DNA from: Lepisosteus oculatus
Taxonomy: Eukaryota; Chordata; Actinopteri; Semionotiformes; Lepisosteidae
Length of the DNA: 64,000 nt
NCBI RefSeq assembly: GCF_040954835.1
Contig: NC_090704.1
Coordinates: forward strand, 15,774,001-15,838,000
Direction of reading: 5' to 3'
Shown: piece after piece, positions 1-9,682 of the stretch
Position numbering within the stretch: the stretch's first letter is position 1
Layout: the number at the start of each line of letters is the position of its first letter
The notes under the pieces: generated by a model
What the model was told of the DNA's origin: nothing
Database searches by the model: none
What the model saw: only the letters and a program-made list of their open reading frames with translations
Position numbers and translations under genes: made by a program

Positions 1-300
1 ATACAGCTCACTTATTTGTATGGGCGTCAGGAGCCACCCATGAAGGGGGGGGTACAGACAGGTAAAGAGTGAATTTTTATGTTCTATTTTTATGTTTATG
101 AATTTTTATGACAATATTGTGTACTGTCTTTCGTTGTCCTGTATTTTAATAATCTGTATTGTATATTGTGCATTCTGGTCCTGTATTTATATTCTGTATT
201 TTATTGTCACATGAAAATGTCGGTAGCAAAGCTGTACCTACAACAATTTCCACCGGCCTCAGTCATGTGGCAATAAAGATTCTATTCTGTTCTATACTGT
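1..300 (+). repeat. 3' end of a Rex/L2-like LINE
   Basis: The stretch resembles the 3' untranslated tail of a fish non-LTR retrotransposon. It is T-rich, then reads through a block typical of these tails and ends in GGCAATAAAGATTC followed by a TTCTG/TTCTA-type repeat near 280-300. The LINE at 21889-22531 ends in a closely similar GGCAATAAAG block. No coding part is visible, so this is either a 5'-truncated copy or one cut by the window edge. The family assignment is inference. Confidence 0.5.
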
Positions 301-1249
301 ATTTATTAAAGGTTTAGTCTTAAGGGACAATTATTTGTCTGATCCACCATCTTAAACATTAATCTTTCCCCTATTATTCTTCCTTTTTACTTGAAACCCT
401 ATTGCACAGCTTTATTCAGCTTTGTCACATAAATAGAAATATATTGGAAGTAATGTTGTCTTGCAATGCATCCTTTCAATATTCTTCATTTGTTTATTGG
501 TTACTGGTATTTTGTTAGTGTCTCAAAAGTTTGTGAACATGTTGGTCAAACAGTGTAGGACAGTAGTTCTCAGTCCTGTACCCCTGTGTATTCTGGTTTT
601 TGTTCCAATGGAATTCTTATTTAGAGGCCGATTTCTTTCAGTTTTTCTATTTGAGTTTTTTATTTCTATTTTTTTATTTTCAGCTCTTTATTCTTTCAGC
701 TCTTTAAAACTGAATGAGACTTGTATTTGGTATGAACTCTGTGCTAACTATTGAGTTTAATTAATTTCCTCATTCATGTGCTAGCTGAAATTTAACCAAC
801 TGGTCGAAAATTCACAGACCTGCTGTGAGAGTGTGTGATACGATGTAATTCTTACCCATTCTTACATTACATGTGAAGATTTACATAGCCTGCAATTAGC
901 AACAACCCACTGTTTAAAGCTACTTTTAAAAACTTTCTGGAAATAAAAATATGATTAGTTCAGCAATGAGACTCAAAGGGAGACTCTGCCACTGATTCTT
1001 CAAATACTGGATGCTCAAAACAATCTTTGTTGGATTTGGATTTGTCCAGCTGCCTCTTTAATGTTTTATTTTGTCTGTGTAATGCTTCCACAGTATATTG
1101 AATTGTACAGGATTTGTTCTCATACTGAATCAACATCTATTTGGATTTTTATTGATCAGGGTCTTGTTTGTGCACCCAGCCCTAAGAATTTTCTTCAGTC
1201 TGAAGCTCATTCTTTTAGAAGAAATCAATATAGAAACAAAAATATATTC
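301..1249. other. AT-rich intergenic DNA, no gene seen
   Basis: No splice-bounded coding segment or recognised repeat is visible. Short open frames here have no family resemblance and are T-rich low-complexity translations. Confidence 0.5.
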
Positions 1250-1532
1250 ACCCATCCATTTTCTAAACATTTTATCTAACACATGGTTGTGCAAATGGCG
1301 ATAAACTCTGGACAGGATGCCAGCTTATCACAGAGACACAGTCACACCAGGTCCAGTTTTCCCAGAAGTCAGTTAACCTACCGGTAGGTCTTTGGACTGT
1401 GGAAGGAAGGTGGAGCACCCGGCAGAAATCCAGATGAACATACAAATACAGATGTCCAGAATTGAACCCAGGACCCCAATAATGCAAGTCAGCAATGTTA
1501 ATCAGTGTGCCACCATGCCACCCCAAAAAATG
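1250..1532 (-). repeat. tRNA-derived SINE (HE1/V-SINE-like), minus strand
   Basis: Read on the minus strand it begins with a tRNA-like head: an A-box-like TGGCATGGTGG at about 1510 and a B-box-like GGTTCAATTC near 1467. The body is the one common to fish tRNA SINEs, with the phrase for 'tctttggactgtggaaggaa' at about 1390-1412. It ends near the CCATCCATTTTC block at 1255. Many substitutions make it an old copy. A related copy in the other orientation lies at 34300-34640. Confidence 0.7.
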
Positions 1533-3038
1533 CATTCACATAGCTAAATTTAAAAAACACACATGTTCAGTATACAGTACAAACTAAAAGCTATATTTCC
1601 ATTTTGCTGTACACCAGAATGCCTGCCCCTTGTTATACCCAGGCATGCTGATAATTCTAATCTTTAAGCAGAATTTTATGAATGGTCAAGTCATTCAACA
1701 CATGCTCATATCTAGACAGTGACTAAAGCTGGATTACCATGTAGGGTTCGTTCCAACCATGGGAAATACAATATCTCGCTCTGTTCTTCAGGGAGCAGCC
1801 AGGGTTCAAGTACCAATTTTGAGACAACACCTGAGTTTTCTGGCACAGACATGCTATCTTGTAGGTTCACTATATAAAAGTCTGTGCATTGCAGGGGTGT
1901 TAGTGAAAGTCTTCAGGAAATCAGAAGAACAGGCCTCCCTTTGCTCTCTAGCCAAGATCTATAATCCTGCCTTGTGCAAATGTACTGTACAGTACTTTGC
2001 CATCCCTCTGTGTATTGCACGAAGCATGGAAAAAACAAGGCTTTTACAGTGCACACCCAATATCAATATTTAAAGGAGTGCATAAATATTGAAAGGACTG
2101 CATCTTAAACTCTTGCCACATACTGTGTGTTATAAACACGTTTATGCTCCAAATAATAATAGTTTTGAACAAAATTCATGTGAAAGCTCTTTCGCTTATC
2201 CTACCTTTTTTCATTTTCTCCAGATTTTCCACTTTCAATAGAATAGGAAATGTAAGGCCTGGAAGTATGTCAGACTTCATATCTAAGTAGAATTTTTTTT
2301 TTACATTTTTTAAAACAATGTCTTTAAGTATCACTGCAAACCTACTGCTGGCACAAGATGTTGATTTCCCATATGCGTTTCTCAAAATCTGTCTCTTTTA
2401 CTATTATGGACAAATTAGACTCAATGATTTAGATTTATAAAATGGCATATACAGTATGCCCCCATTGAGCAGTTTGGAAAAAAAAATATCGGACAGACAT
2501 TTTAGAATATTTCTTGAAATCATTAGTCATTTGTAAATGGTCTTTGACAAACTCAATAGATGGACAGCACTTTTAGTTGCATATATCAAATACATTTGGA
2601 GGAGCAATGATAATACTGTTTGTCCACATTCTGTCTAATGTGTCTACCACAGCCATTAGTCATACTGTGTTTTTCACATTCAAAACATTGTGGTTTAGAA
2701 TTAAAGACTTCTTCCATACTCACCACAGTTACAAAATTCAATGACTGGATTTTGAAAGATATTTCCTAAATCTGAAAAAAAAAACATTCTAAAGAAACAC
2801 TTTTATTGTACAGGAAAAAAAGTGTACAGAAATTAAAGCGCAGCATTCTCAATGCACATTTTGGTAAAAAAAAAAACACTGTGCCGTTATTTTTTTTGAA
2901 TGGAACAATTAAAAAGATAACCTCAAAGATTTAAGAGATGAAAACAATAAAATATTTCAAATTAATCCTTTTATTTAGTGAATTAAGGGTTCAACAATGT
3001 AACTGAGTCTGGACTGGAAAGAGCCAGCATGTGTGTGG
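1533..3038. other. Intergenic DNA, no gene or clear repeat
   Basis: AT-rich sequence with several short poly-A or poly-T runs (2290, 2480, 2776, 2866). The 104-codon frame at 1759-2073 has no recognisable domain and lacks splice context. Confidence 0.45.
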
Positions 3039-3177
3039 TGTCATGACCACCATTCAGTCAAGACCAAATCGTAAGCGAGCTAATCAGCACCAGCAGCGGG
3101 TGATTATTAACAAACGCCGCCGCACGAGTTAAACCACCTGCGCACACTCACTGTGTGGTGCGCACTGCTATTTATAC

Positions 3178-3415
3178 TGTAACGCAACGGGGGCTCAGGC
3201 GGGCGCCCTTGCCGCATTAGGTCGGCCCCTGCACCGTCCGGGGCTCGAACCCGGGACTCCCGCGTCTCTCTGCAGCGACCTAGCCCCATGAGCCAAAGAG
3301 AGATCTCTCCACAGCCCAGTAGCTGTGGTCCTGCTATCACAGGGAAGGGCGGTGACGTCACCCGCTCTGGTACGCCGGCTCTTACACACAGTGCTTGTCG
3401 GCCGTAAGCGTTACA
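3178..3415 (-). repeat. TRIM 3' LTR (minus-strand orientation)
   Basis: Partner of the LTR at 3478-3715. It has the same ends and length, and the same GTGACGTCAC near 3352-3361. Confidence 0.8.
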
Positions 3416-3426
3416 CTCTCCCCCGC
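3416..3426 (-). other. Polypurine tract of the TRIM
   Basis: GCGGGGGAGAG on the minus strand abuts the start of the 3' LTR, the position where plus-strand priming occurs in LTR retrotransposons. Confidence 0.6.
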
Positions 3427-3460
3427 TTAAATCGCCGTCCCCGGCGAAGGGCTATCCCAC

Positions 3461-3476
3461 CCCGCTTCTGACACCA
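3461..3476 (-). other. Primer-binding site, tRNA-Leu type
   Basis: One base inside the 5' LTR the minus strand reads TGGTGTCAGAAGCGGG. From memory of vertebrate tRNA-Leu(CAA), whose 3' end with CCA gives TGGTGTCAGAAGTGGG, this is 15 of 16 matches. The position directly beside the LTR supports a role in priming reverse transcription. Confidence 0.7.
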
Positions 3477-3477
3477 A

Positions 3478-3715
3478 TGTAACGCAACGGGGGCTCAGGC
3501 GGGCGCCCTTGCCGCATTAGGTCGGCCCCTGCACCGTCCAGGGCTCGAACCCGAGACTCCCGCGTCTCTCTGCAGCGACCTAGCCCCGTGAGCCAAAGAG
3601 AGATCTCTCCACAGCCCAGTAGCTGTGGTCCTGCTATCACAGGGAAGGGCGGTGACGTCACCCGCTCTGGTACGCCGGCTCTTACACACAGTGCTTGTCG
3701 GCCGTAAGCGTTACA
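3478..3715 (-). repeat. TRIM 5' LTR (minus-strand orientation)
   Basis: 238-bp LTR with TGTAACGC...GCGTTACA ends. It differs from its partner at three sites (near 3540, 3554 and 3590), all of them G/A differences and at least partly in CpG context. That fits a young insertion decaying by CpG deamination. It contains a palindromic GTGACGTCAC (CRE-like) near 3652-3661. Confidence 0.8.
3532..3600 (-). promoter_or_regulatory. tRNA-like Pol III promoter inside the TRIM LTR
   Basis: On the minus strand an A-box-like TGGCTCACGGGG (about 3584-3595) is followed roughly 32 nt later by a B-box-like GGTTCGAGCCC (about 3541-3552). This matches tRNA gene spacing. The other LTR has the same pair at about 3241-3252 and 3284-3295, with A box TGGCTCATGGGG. 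It is not a functional tRNA gene: no clean acceptor stem is apparent. Pol III activity is inference from the boxes. Confidence 0.6.
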
Positions 3716-4019
3716 ATACCATCTTCACCTGCGTCCTACTGCTTGGTATTGAGTCTACTCCTTGAGAGCTCTACCTGGTGGTTTTCCCCCCGTACCTCGT
3801 TTATTCTGGATTTTTGGATTCCCCTTCTGCCTTTTCGACTTTGCACCTCGCCTCTCGCCTCGGACTGTTCGCTACCGGAGAACTTCCTGGATTACGATTT
3901 GCCTTTCGCCTTTTGACTACGACCTTGCCTCTCATTTTGGTTTGTTCGCCTGCCTCATCTATTACCCGTGCCTGCGTCTGCACAGGATCCTTGTATCTTC
4001 CCACCAGGGATTCCTAACA

Positions 4020-4640
4020 TGTGGGCCACCAGGAGCTGGAATGTGCTCTAAATATTCAAATAACTGTCACCTTTAGCCGTCCCTTGTGTGAAACCTAGTC
4101 TTTAGTTTCATTTTGAAGTTAAAACTAATGTACTACTCAAATACAGGTCTATATATGAAAGACTTTAAAATCATTTGTGTGCTGGAGAAATCAAGGCAAC
4201 CAGCAAATACATTACGTTAGTCAGGAACTAGACCAGCCCATTTACTAATATGGATTTTACTATGGTTTTTAACAGAATGTCATCTTTTCTACTGTTGTAA
4301 TTTTTTGGGTTTAAATATTTATGCAAGGTACAACATTAAGGCTATTTCAGTTTTTACAGTATATCTGCTATATTCACATGACTGCAATTTAGAATTGAGT
4401 GGCCTCTCCTAGCTTTGGTGAGATTAGGCATTAGACTAGATTTAAATTTGTTAATGTACTGCAGATTGTAATGTTTAATGAATCACCAGTCCCCTGAGTC
4501 TGTTAAGAGTGTTCAAATTCCTTCAACTGGCAGGCTTTTTTGATGTAATGGGATGTGGAGCTTTGCAGGGGTTTTAAAAACAGCCTCAGACACTATACAC
4601 TACTGACATGTGCAAAAGCAGAATAAGCCTGGTAAATAAT
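4020..4640. other. Intergenic DNA, no gene seen
   Basis: AT-rich sequence with no splice-bounded coding segment and no repeat recognised by eye. Confidence 0.4.
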
Positions 4641-4641
4641 T

Positions 4642-5040
4642 AAAAACAATTCCTTCCATTTATACAGTATAGCACTTTCCATCCCTAAAGATCTCAAAGT
4701 ATAGAGCAAGGGACCCACTTCATCCACCACAGTAGTGCAACCATTCTGTGTCAGCAGCCCAAATGCACAGCAGATTAGAGGGAAACTGAAAAATAAATTC
4801 ACCAAAAGAATTGAGGGAGAAATTTAGTTGGGCCAGGTTCTTGAAGCCCTTACCATACATCAGCCACAACAGCTGGGTAACAACCCTACTCTTTTGAACA
4901 GTGTCATTGAACTTTACTGACCACTTGAGTTTAACTGGGTTTAACATGTCAACGACAGCATCTCCTCCCTCGCAGTGTCCCCAGGCACCATCCTGGAACA
5001 GTGTCAGCTATTGGTCCACTAACATCACTTACATCAGCAG
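4642..5040 (-). repeat. Degenerate SINE/LINE-tail repeat
   Basis: It starts with a block like the tails of the window's SINEs ('tatagcacttt...ctcaaagt' at 4668-4700), followed by 'acccacttcatccacca', and later by 'agcatctcctccctcgcagtgtcccc' pieces resembling the SINE body read in reverse. It is heavily mutated. It may be a distinct family that shares the same LINE-derived tail. Confidence 0.4.
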
Positions 5041-5356
5041 CCTGGAATTCCTGGGGTTTCACCGGGCCCAGCCTTGCTGAAAGATGGCAATGCTGTTGTT
5101 GCTGCATAGCTTAACACTATGTTTAAACACTCTGTACTCCATGATGATAACCATGTGTAGTCACTCTTTGGACAGAAATTGAAATCAATCGGTCTGTTTA
5201 TTATTTCACCACCATCATCAGGTATTGATCTATTCACATTAGTGAGGTTAATTGCTTGTACACAAAATAATTCTAGAAGGACTATATTGTCTAGACATCA
5301 TAATGCACAGCATAGACTCTAGAAAGTACCTGCTTACATGTCCAGCAAAGTGTAAT
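5041..5356. other. Intergenic DNA beside the gypsy element
   Basis: No gene or clear repeat is seen. The last five bases (GTAAT) are the probable left target duplication of the gypsy element, against ATAAT on its right side. Confidence 0.4.
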
Positions 5357-5612
5357 TGTCAGGAGTCCGGCAGGTAGTTTTCCGAGAATCCTGTGCGTAG
5401 CCAAGAACTCTGCAGGAAGCAGAGGCAAACAATCCAAAATCGTAATCCAAAGGGTGAGATCAAAAAGGGAAAAGTCAAGTCCAGAAACCAAGAAAGCCAA
5501 CAAGGAAATAACACGCACTAGAAAACTCTAAGAGGCTTTTCAATAGTGAGCACGGTAGGGTGTGTGAGGGAGGATTAAATACTGAAGGGAGAGGAATGTG
5601 GCTGGATAATTC
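5357..5612 (-). repeat. Gypsy 3' LTR, first part
   Basis: It aligns with 10851-10990 and 11224-11310 of the other LTR, including 'ctgcaggaagcagaggcaaa'. It is interrupted after GGATAATT by a LINE. Confidence 0.85.
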
Positions 5613-5938
5613 AAGTTCAAGTTCAGGTTTATTGTTATTATACTCATATACAGGTATACAGTATGGTATAATGAAATGCTATTTAGCTAGCTCTCAGACG
5701 ATACGTAGTACAAAAAAACAACAACAACAACAACAATACAATTGTACAATAAAAGAAAAACAGGCAGTGTGCAAAACAACAAAAAGGTAACAGGTAATGT
5801 GCAACAACATCAGATGTGCAAAAACATGCATCAAAAGAATGAAAGGATAGAAATTATGGGGAGTGAGCTTTTTGACATGTAAGGTAGAGGTAGATTTCAA
5901 TGTGTGAGTTTTTCGTAAGTAAGAAGGCACTGTGAGGT

Positions 5939-6256
5939 TCAGATCATAGGTGAGAGGTGAGGTGAGAGTGAGAGAGGCTGGGAGTTTAATAGTTTGATAG
6001 TGCGGTGGTAAAAACTGTCTCTGAGTCTGGTAGTCCGGACCTTAATGCTCCGGTACAGTTTTCCATATGGTAGAGGGTCATACAGTCTGTAGCTGGGATG
6101 TGTGGGGTCTTTGATGATGCCTAGAGCTTTCCTCAAGCACCGTCTGTCATAAATGTCCTGTATAGATGGGAGGGCAACCCCAGTGATGGACTGGGCAGTT
6201 TTCACCACCCGCTGTAGGGCTTTGTGGTCAGCAATACTGCAGTTGCCATACCACAC
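5939..6256 (-). pseudogene. LINE ORF2 C-terminal fragment
   Basis: 'WYGNCSIADHKALQRVV', 'LPSIQDIYDRRCLRKA' and 'HPSYRLYDPLPYGKLYRSI' are the conserved C-terminal region after the reverse transcriptase in Rex/L2-type elements. A related block occurs on the + strand at 21937-22200. Confidence 0.8.
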
Positions 6257-6313
6257 TGTGATGCAATCAGACAGTGTGCTTTCTGAAGTGCATCTGTAAA
6301 AGTTGGTGAGGAC

Positions 6314-6727
6314 CTAGCGACATATAGCCTTCTTCAACCATCTTAGGAAGTACAGGTGCTGTTGCGCTTTCTTGATCAGACAGATGGCATTGAGAGACCA
6401 TGTGAGGTCCTCGGTGATATGGACGCCAAGGAATTTAAAGTTACTGACCCTTTCCACTTCAGTCCCGTTGATGTGGATAGGGGCATGTCCGTTTTGCAGT
6501 TTCCTGAAATCAACGATCAGCTCCTTGGTTTTGCTGATGTTGAGGGTGATGTTGTTGTCTTCAAACCACGTTGTAAGAAGATTGACCTCCTCCCTGTAGG
6601 CCCTCTCATCATTGTCTGTGATCATACCTACAACTGTGGTGTCATCGGCAAACTTGATGATGGGATTGGTGTTGTTTGGCCTTACAGTCGTGGGTGTAGA
6701 GGGAATGGAGTAATGGACTAAGCACAC
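6314..6727 (-). pseudogene. LINE reverse transcriptase, palm fragment
   Basis: It contains FADD (the catalytic YXDD-type motif) near residue 27, then 'WFEDNNITLNISKTKELIVDFR' and 'VSNFKFLGVHI'. These are the standard blocks after the catalytic motif in fish LINE reverse transcriptases. The upstream frame is disrupted near 6690. Confidence 0.8.
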
Positions 6728-6881
6728 ACCCCTGGGGGACCCCAGTGTTCAGAGTTAGTGTGCCGGAGGTGTGGTTCCCAAGCCTGACAGCCTGAGGTCT
6801 GCCTTTCAGAAAGTCCCGAATCCAGTTGCAGAGGGTGGTGTTGAGACCCAGTGCACTGAGTTTCTTGACTAGTTTCTCTGG

Positions 6882-6883
6882 AA

Positions 6884-6932
<49 letters not shown>

Positions 6933-7127
6933 TGCTTACATTTATATAGCGCTTTTCTGGACACTCCACTCAAAGCGCTTTACAGGTAATGGGGACTCCC
7001 CTCTACCACCACCAATGTGCAGCATCCACCTGGATGATGCGACGGCAGCCATAGTGCGCCAGAACGCTCACCACACATCAGCTATTAGTGGGGAGGAGAG
7101 CAGAGTAATGAAGCCAATTCATAGATA
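6882..7127 (-). repeat. 5S-family SINE, 5'-truncated copy (A)
   Basis: On the + strand (AAT)n at 6884-6931 leads into the reverse of the SINE tail ('tatatagcgcttttctgga', 'ctcaaagcgctttacaggta') and body. It matches copies at 22706-23275 and 28445-29040. It splits the LINE reverse transcriptase between the 'LFIDFSSAF' block and the following block, so it inserted after the LINE. Confidence 0.85.
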
Positions 7128-7378
7128 GTGATAAAAGCTGAGCTGAAGTCGATGAATAGTAGTCTTGCGTATGTGTTCTTTTTATCCAGAAGAGATAGGG
7201 CAGTGTGTATGGCAATGGAGATTTCGGCATCTGTGGATCTGTTGGGCCGGTAGGCAAATTGGTACGGGTTCAGTGTGTTTGGGATGGTGTCCTTAATGTG
7301 CTTCATGACCAGCCTCTCAAAGCACTTCATGATGACAGGTGTTAGTGCCACCGGTCGGTAGTCATTTAGACACCTCAC
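7085..7378 (-). pseudogene. LINE reverse transcriptase, fingers fragment
   Basis: It carries '[19 protein letters not shown]', '[12 protein letters not shown]' and '[10 protein letters not shown]'. The last 17 or so codons derive from the inserted SINE, so the true LINE part ends near 7128. Confidence 0.75.
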
Positions 7379-7530
7379 TGTGGTATTGGGATAATGGTGG
7401 TTGTCTTGAAGAAGGTGGGGACTACGGCTTGGGCCAGAGACATGTTGAAAATGTCTGTGAATACACCTGCCAGTTGATTGGCGCAGGCTCTGAGGACGCG
7501 ACTGGGTATGCCGTCAGGTCCTACAGCCTT

Positions 7531-7659
7531 GGTTCAGGACTGAGAATCTATGGAATCTGGTGCCTGTGAGAATGTGATGGGTTCAGTTAGGAATGAGAGC
7601 GTGAAACAGTGTGTTTGGGAATGTAGCGGGGTTTGCGAAGGCGATTGCGGGACATGACA
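7531..7659 (-). repeat. Gypsy 3' LTR, second part
   Basis: It resumes at GGTTCAGGA and ends ACATGACA. It matches 11321-11442 and restores the LTR interrupted at 5612. Confidence 0.85.
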
Positions 7660-7874
7660 GTACGCCCCCTTTTAGGGTTGGCTTCTGACGACCCCATTGA
7701 ATGGGCACAGAAGAAGTCATCAATGAGTTCGTGATCCAAAATATCTCCCTCGTAAACCCATGAACGCTCCTCAGGGCCGTAGCCCTCCCAGTCGACAAGA
7801 AACTGCTGCCGGCCCCGGGGCCACTAGGTGTCCAAGATCTTGTTAACTGTGTAAGAAGGCAGGCCATCAATGAT
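7600..7874 (-). pseudogene. pol: Gypsy chromodomain remnant
   Basis: In a minus frame different from the integrase frame the sequence reads through '[16 protein letters not shown]' and '[12 protein letters not shown]', the typical chromodomain at the integrase C-terminus of chromoviruses. The chromodomain is thought to guide integration to marked chromatin. The frame change relative to integrase shows a frameshift around 7870. Confidence 0.7.
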
Positions 7875-8732
7875 TCATGGAGGAGGTGGAGGAGGTCGAG
7901 GTCGGGAGAGGGGAGATCTGTGGTAGGGCTTCAGGAGAGAAATGTGGAAGGAGGGATGCACCCTGAGAGTCGGAGGAAGGGCAAGACGATAGGTGACAGG
8001 GATGATCTGAGAAAGGATGCGGAAAGGCCCAATATAACGGGGTCCCAATTTATGTGAAGGTTGCCTAAGGAGTAAATTCCTGGTAGACAACCAGACTAAT
8101 TGTCCTTGTCGTAATCTAGGCACAGGTCGTCGATGACGATCAGCGGTGGTCTTCTGTCTCAGGGAGCATTTCAGAAGGGAGGATCTGACATGCTTCCAGA
8201 TCTTCTTTAGATAAGTGAGGCGGGTTTGGAGGGAGGGAATATCCAAGTTCGGAACAGAATCTGGGAGGGGGGGGGGTTGGTATCCCAGGGAACAGTAGAA
8301 GGGAGACATTGCAGTCATGGAAGAGGAGAGAGAATTATGTGCATATTCCGCCCATGGGAGAAGAGAGGACCAGTCGTCCTGTGAAGCTGAGACGTAAGTG
8401 AGGAGGTAAGTGAGGAGGCCTTGGTTGGTTCTTTCTGTCAGGCCATTGGCTTCAGGGTGATAGGCGGATGTAAGAGACGTGGAAGTTCCAAGAGATTTAC
8501 AAAAGGCTCTCCAAAATCTGGAAATGAATTGAGGTCCCTGATCCGATACAATGTCTGCAGGAATACCATGAAGCCCGAAGATGTGAAGAACAAAGAGATC
8601 GGCCATCACCTGAGCAGATGGAAGAGCAGAAAGGGGAATGAAATGCGCTGACTTGGAGAATCTGTCTACCACAACCATGATGGTAGTCATGACCCCAATG
8701 GAGAACCGTAGATCGAACGGAGTTGGGAACAA
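7875..8732 (-). pseudogene. pol: Gypsy integrase catalytic core, remnant
   Basis: An open 285-codon stretch. 'VVDRFSKSAHFIP' follows the lost first part. 'HGIPADIVSDQGPQFIS' contains the second catalytic Asp, and 'YHPEANGLTERTNQ' carries the Glu of the D,D35E triad. The C-terminal GPY/F module is present ('LGPRYIGPFRI'), followed by 'HPSFHISLLKPY', the usual lead-in to the chromodomain. The first Asp region and the HHCC zinc finger are absent or out of frame. Integrase inserts element DNA into the genome; this copy is a fragment. Confidence 0.8.
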
Positions 8733-9049
8733 AAAGTTTGTCTGGAGGGCACTGAGGAGGAATGGTTTGGTTCATAAGTGCACGTTTGATCTGGTCCTTC
8801 AGATCCTATCTAATTGTAGCAATGAACCTCTCAGGGGATATAACAGGCTCAGGAGGATCTATAAAGTCAGGTGGATCATGGAGACAAGATAGGGCATCAG
8901 CCTTTACATTATTGGACCCTGGTGTATAAGTAATGAAGAAGCGGAACACCATTGGCTGGCGCATCTATCTCCAGAACAAAGGGGAGATCTGGATCTGGAT
9001 GACGGAGGAGAGGAGCTGTAGTAAAAAGTTTCTTAAGGTGAATAAATGC

Positions 9050-9496
9050 TCAGTCTGCTTCAGGGTCCCATTTGCCTCTACTTTTTTGAGTCTGGGAGGT
9101 AATCGGGGAGATGATAGAGCTGAAATTCCTTATAAAGCGGCGATAAAAATGAGCAAATCCCAGAAAATGTTGTATTTGTTTTAAATTACGGGGAGTAGGC
9201 CAGTTCTGAATGGCGTCAGTCTTGGCAGGGTCAATTTCAATGCCCAAGGGTGAGATGATGTAGCCAAGGAAGTGAATTCTGGGAACATGGAAAGTACATT
9301 TGTCCAGTTTGGTGTACAGTTTGTTCTTTCTACGGTGAAGTAGCTCACGCACATGGGAGATGTGATCCTGGAGAATGATGGAAAATATGAGAATGTCATC
9401 CAAATACACCAGGTCATATTTGTGTAGGACATCCCTAAAGACATCATTCATGAAGCCCTGAATGACAGCAGGAGCATTTGCCAACCCAAATGGCAT
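9050..9496 (-). pseudogene. pol: Gypsy reverse transcriptase core, remnant
   Basis: The frame begins MPFGLANAPA and carries the YLDD catalytic motif near residue 32 with 'DDILIFS' following. 'LDKCTFHVPRIHFLGYIIS' and 'FLGFAHFYRRFIRNFS' are the conserved thumb-side blocks of Ty3/gypsy reverse transcriptase. Downstream the RNase H part and the zinc-binding integrase N-terminus are missing or unreadable (8735-9050), so the polyprotein cannot be complete. The 148-residue stretch is open, but it is a fragment. Confidence 0.8.
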
Positions 9497-9682
9497 TACC
9501 TGGTACTCATAGTGACCATGGGTCGTTATGAACGCCGTTTTCCATTTGTCACCTTCTCAAATGCGGATTAGGTTGTAAATAAAAAATAGTGAAAATAGTG
9601 AAAAAAATAGTGGCACCTCGGAGTGATTCCAGAGCCGACATGATTAAAGGAAGGGGGTAATTATTCTTGATCGTTATATTAT

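Larger units (their letters stand above)
3178..3715 (-). mobile_element. TRIM-like miniature LTR retrotransposon with tRNA-like LTRs
   Basis: Two direct copies of a 238-bp sequence (3178-3415 and 3478-3715) differ at 3 positions by eye and flank only 62 bp. Each copy begins TGTAACGC and ends GCGTTACA. The whole 538-bp unit is flanked by ATAC at 3174-3177 and 3716-3719, a 4-bp target duplication. On the minus strand the 62-bp interior starts with a primer-binding site matching the 3' end of tRNA-Leu and ends with a purine tract beside the second LTR. There is no coding capacity. This is the structure of a terminal-repeat retrotransposon in miniature (TRIM), which depends on proteins from other elements. 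It sits inside a solo LTR. Confidence 0.8.
3039..4019. mobile_element. Solo LTR, probably Ty3/gypsy, interrupted by a TRIM
   Basis: The element starts TGTCATGACC and ends CCTAACA. It is flanked by a perfect 5-bp target duplication, TGTGG, at 3034-3038 and 4020-4024. Without the inserted 538-bp TRIM and its 4-bp duplication the LTR is about 439 bp. The right half, rich in repeated 'gacct/gccttt' pyrimidine motifs, resembles fish gypsy LTRs such as the one at 31.6-32.2 kb. No internal gag-pol remains, so it arose by LTR-LTR recombination. The gypsy assignment is inference; the structure and duplication are visible. Confidence 0.8.
5613..7530 (-). mobile_element. Rex/L2-like LINE inserted in the gypsy 3' LTR
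   Basis: A minus-strand, 5'-truncated non-LTR retrotransposon. The 3' tail is (TTGAAC)-type repeats at 5611-5625 on the + strand. Reverse transcriptase blocks in order on the minus strand are '[15 protein letters not shown]' (about 7500), 'YRPVALTP' (7360), '[14 protein letters not shown]' (7250), '[10 protein letters not shown]' (7150), then a SINE insertion, '[12 protein letters not shown]' (6740), '[10 protein letters not shown]' (6650), and the C-terminal block at 6256-5939. Frameshifts and stops near 6300, 6690 and 7375 make it inactive. Clade placement (CR1/L2/Rex group of the jockey superfamily) is from motif style. Confidence 0.8.

Noticed and set aside
3532..3600. A tRNA gene
   Set aside because: Only the A and B boxes are tRNA-like; no clean cloverleaf acceptor stem is visible, and the sequence is embedded in an LTR present twice.
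3107..3689. Repeated pairs of open frames of 64-84 codons on the minus strand
   Set aside because: They are products of the duplicated TRIM LTR and have no domain; GC-rich sequence has few stops.
6718..7128. Frames with long poly-Ile or poly-Tyr tracts
   Set aside because: They are translations of the (AAT)n tail of a SINE, not genes. The same applies to 15566-15814 and 57755-58003.
8421..9184. Plus-strand frames of 76-84 codons over the gypsy element
   Set aside because: Shadows of the minus-strand integrase and reverse transcriptase remnants.
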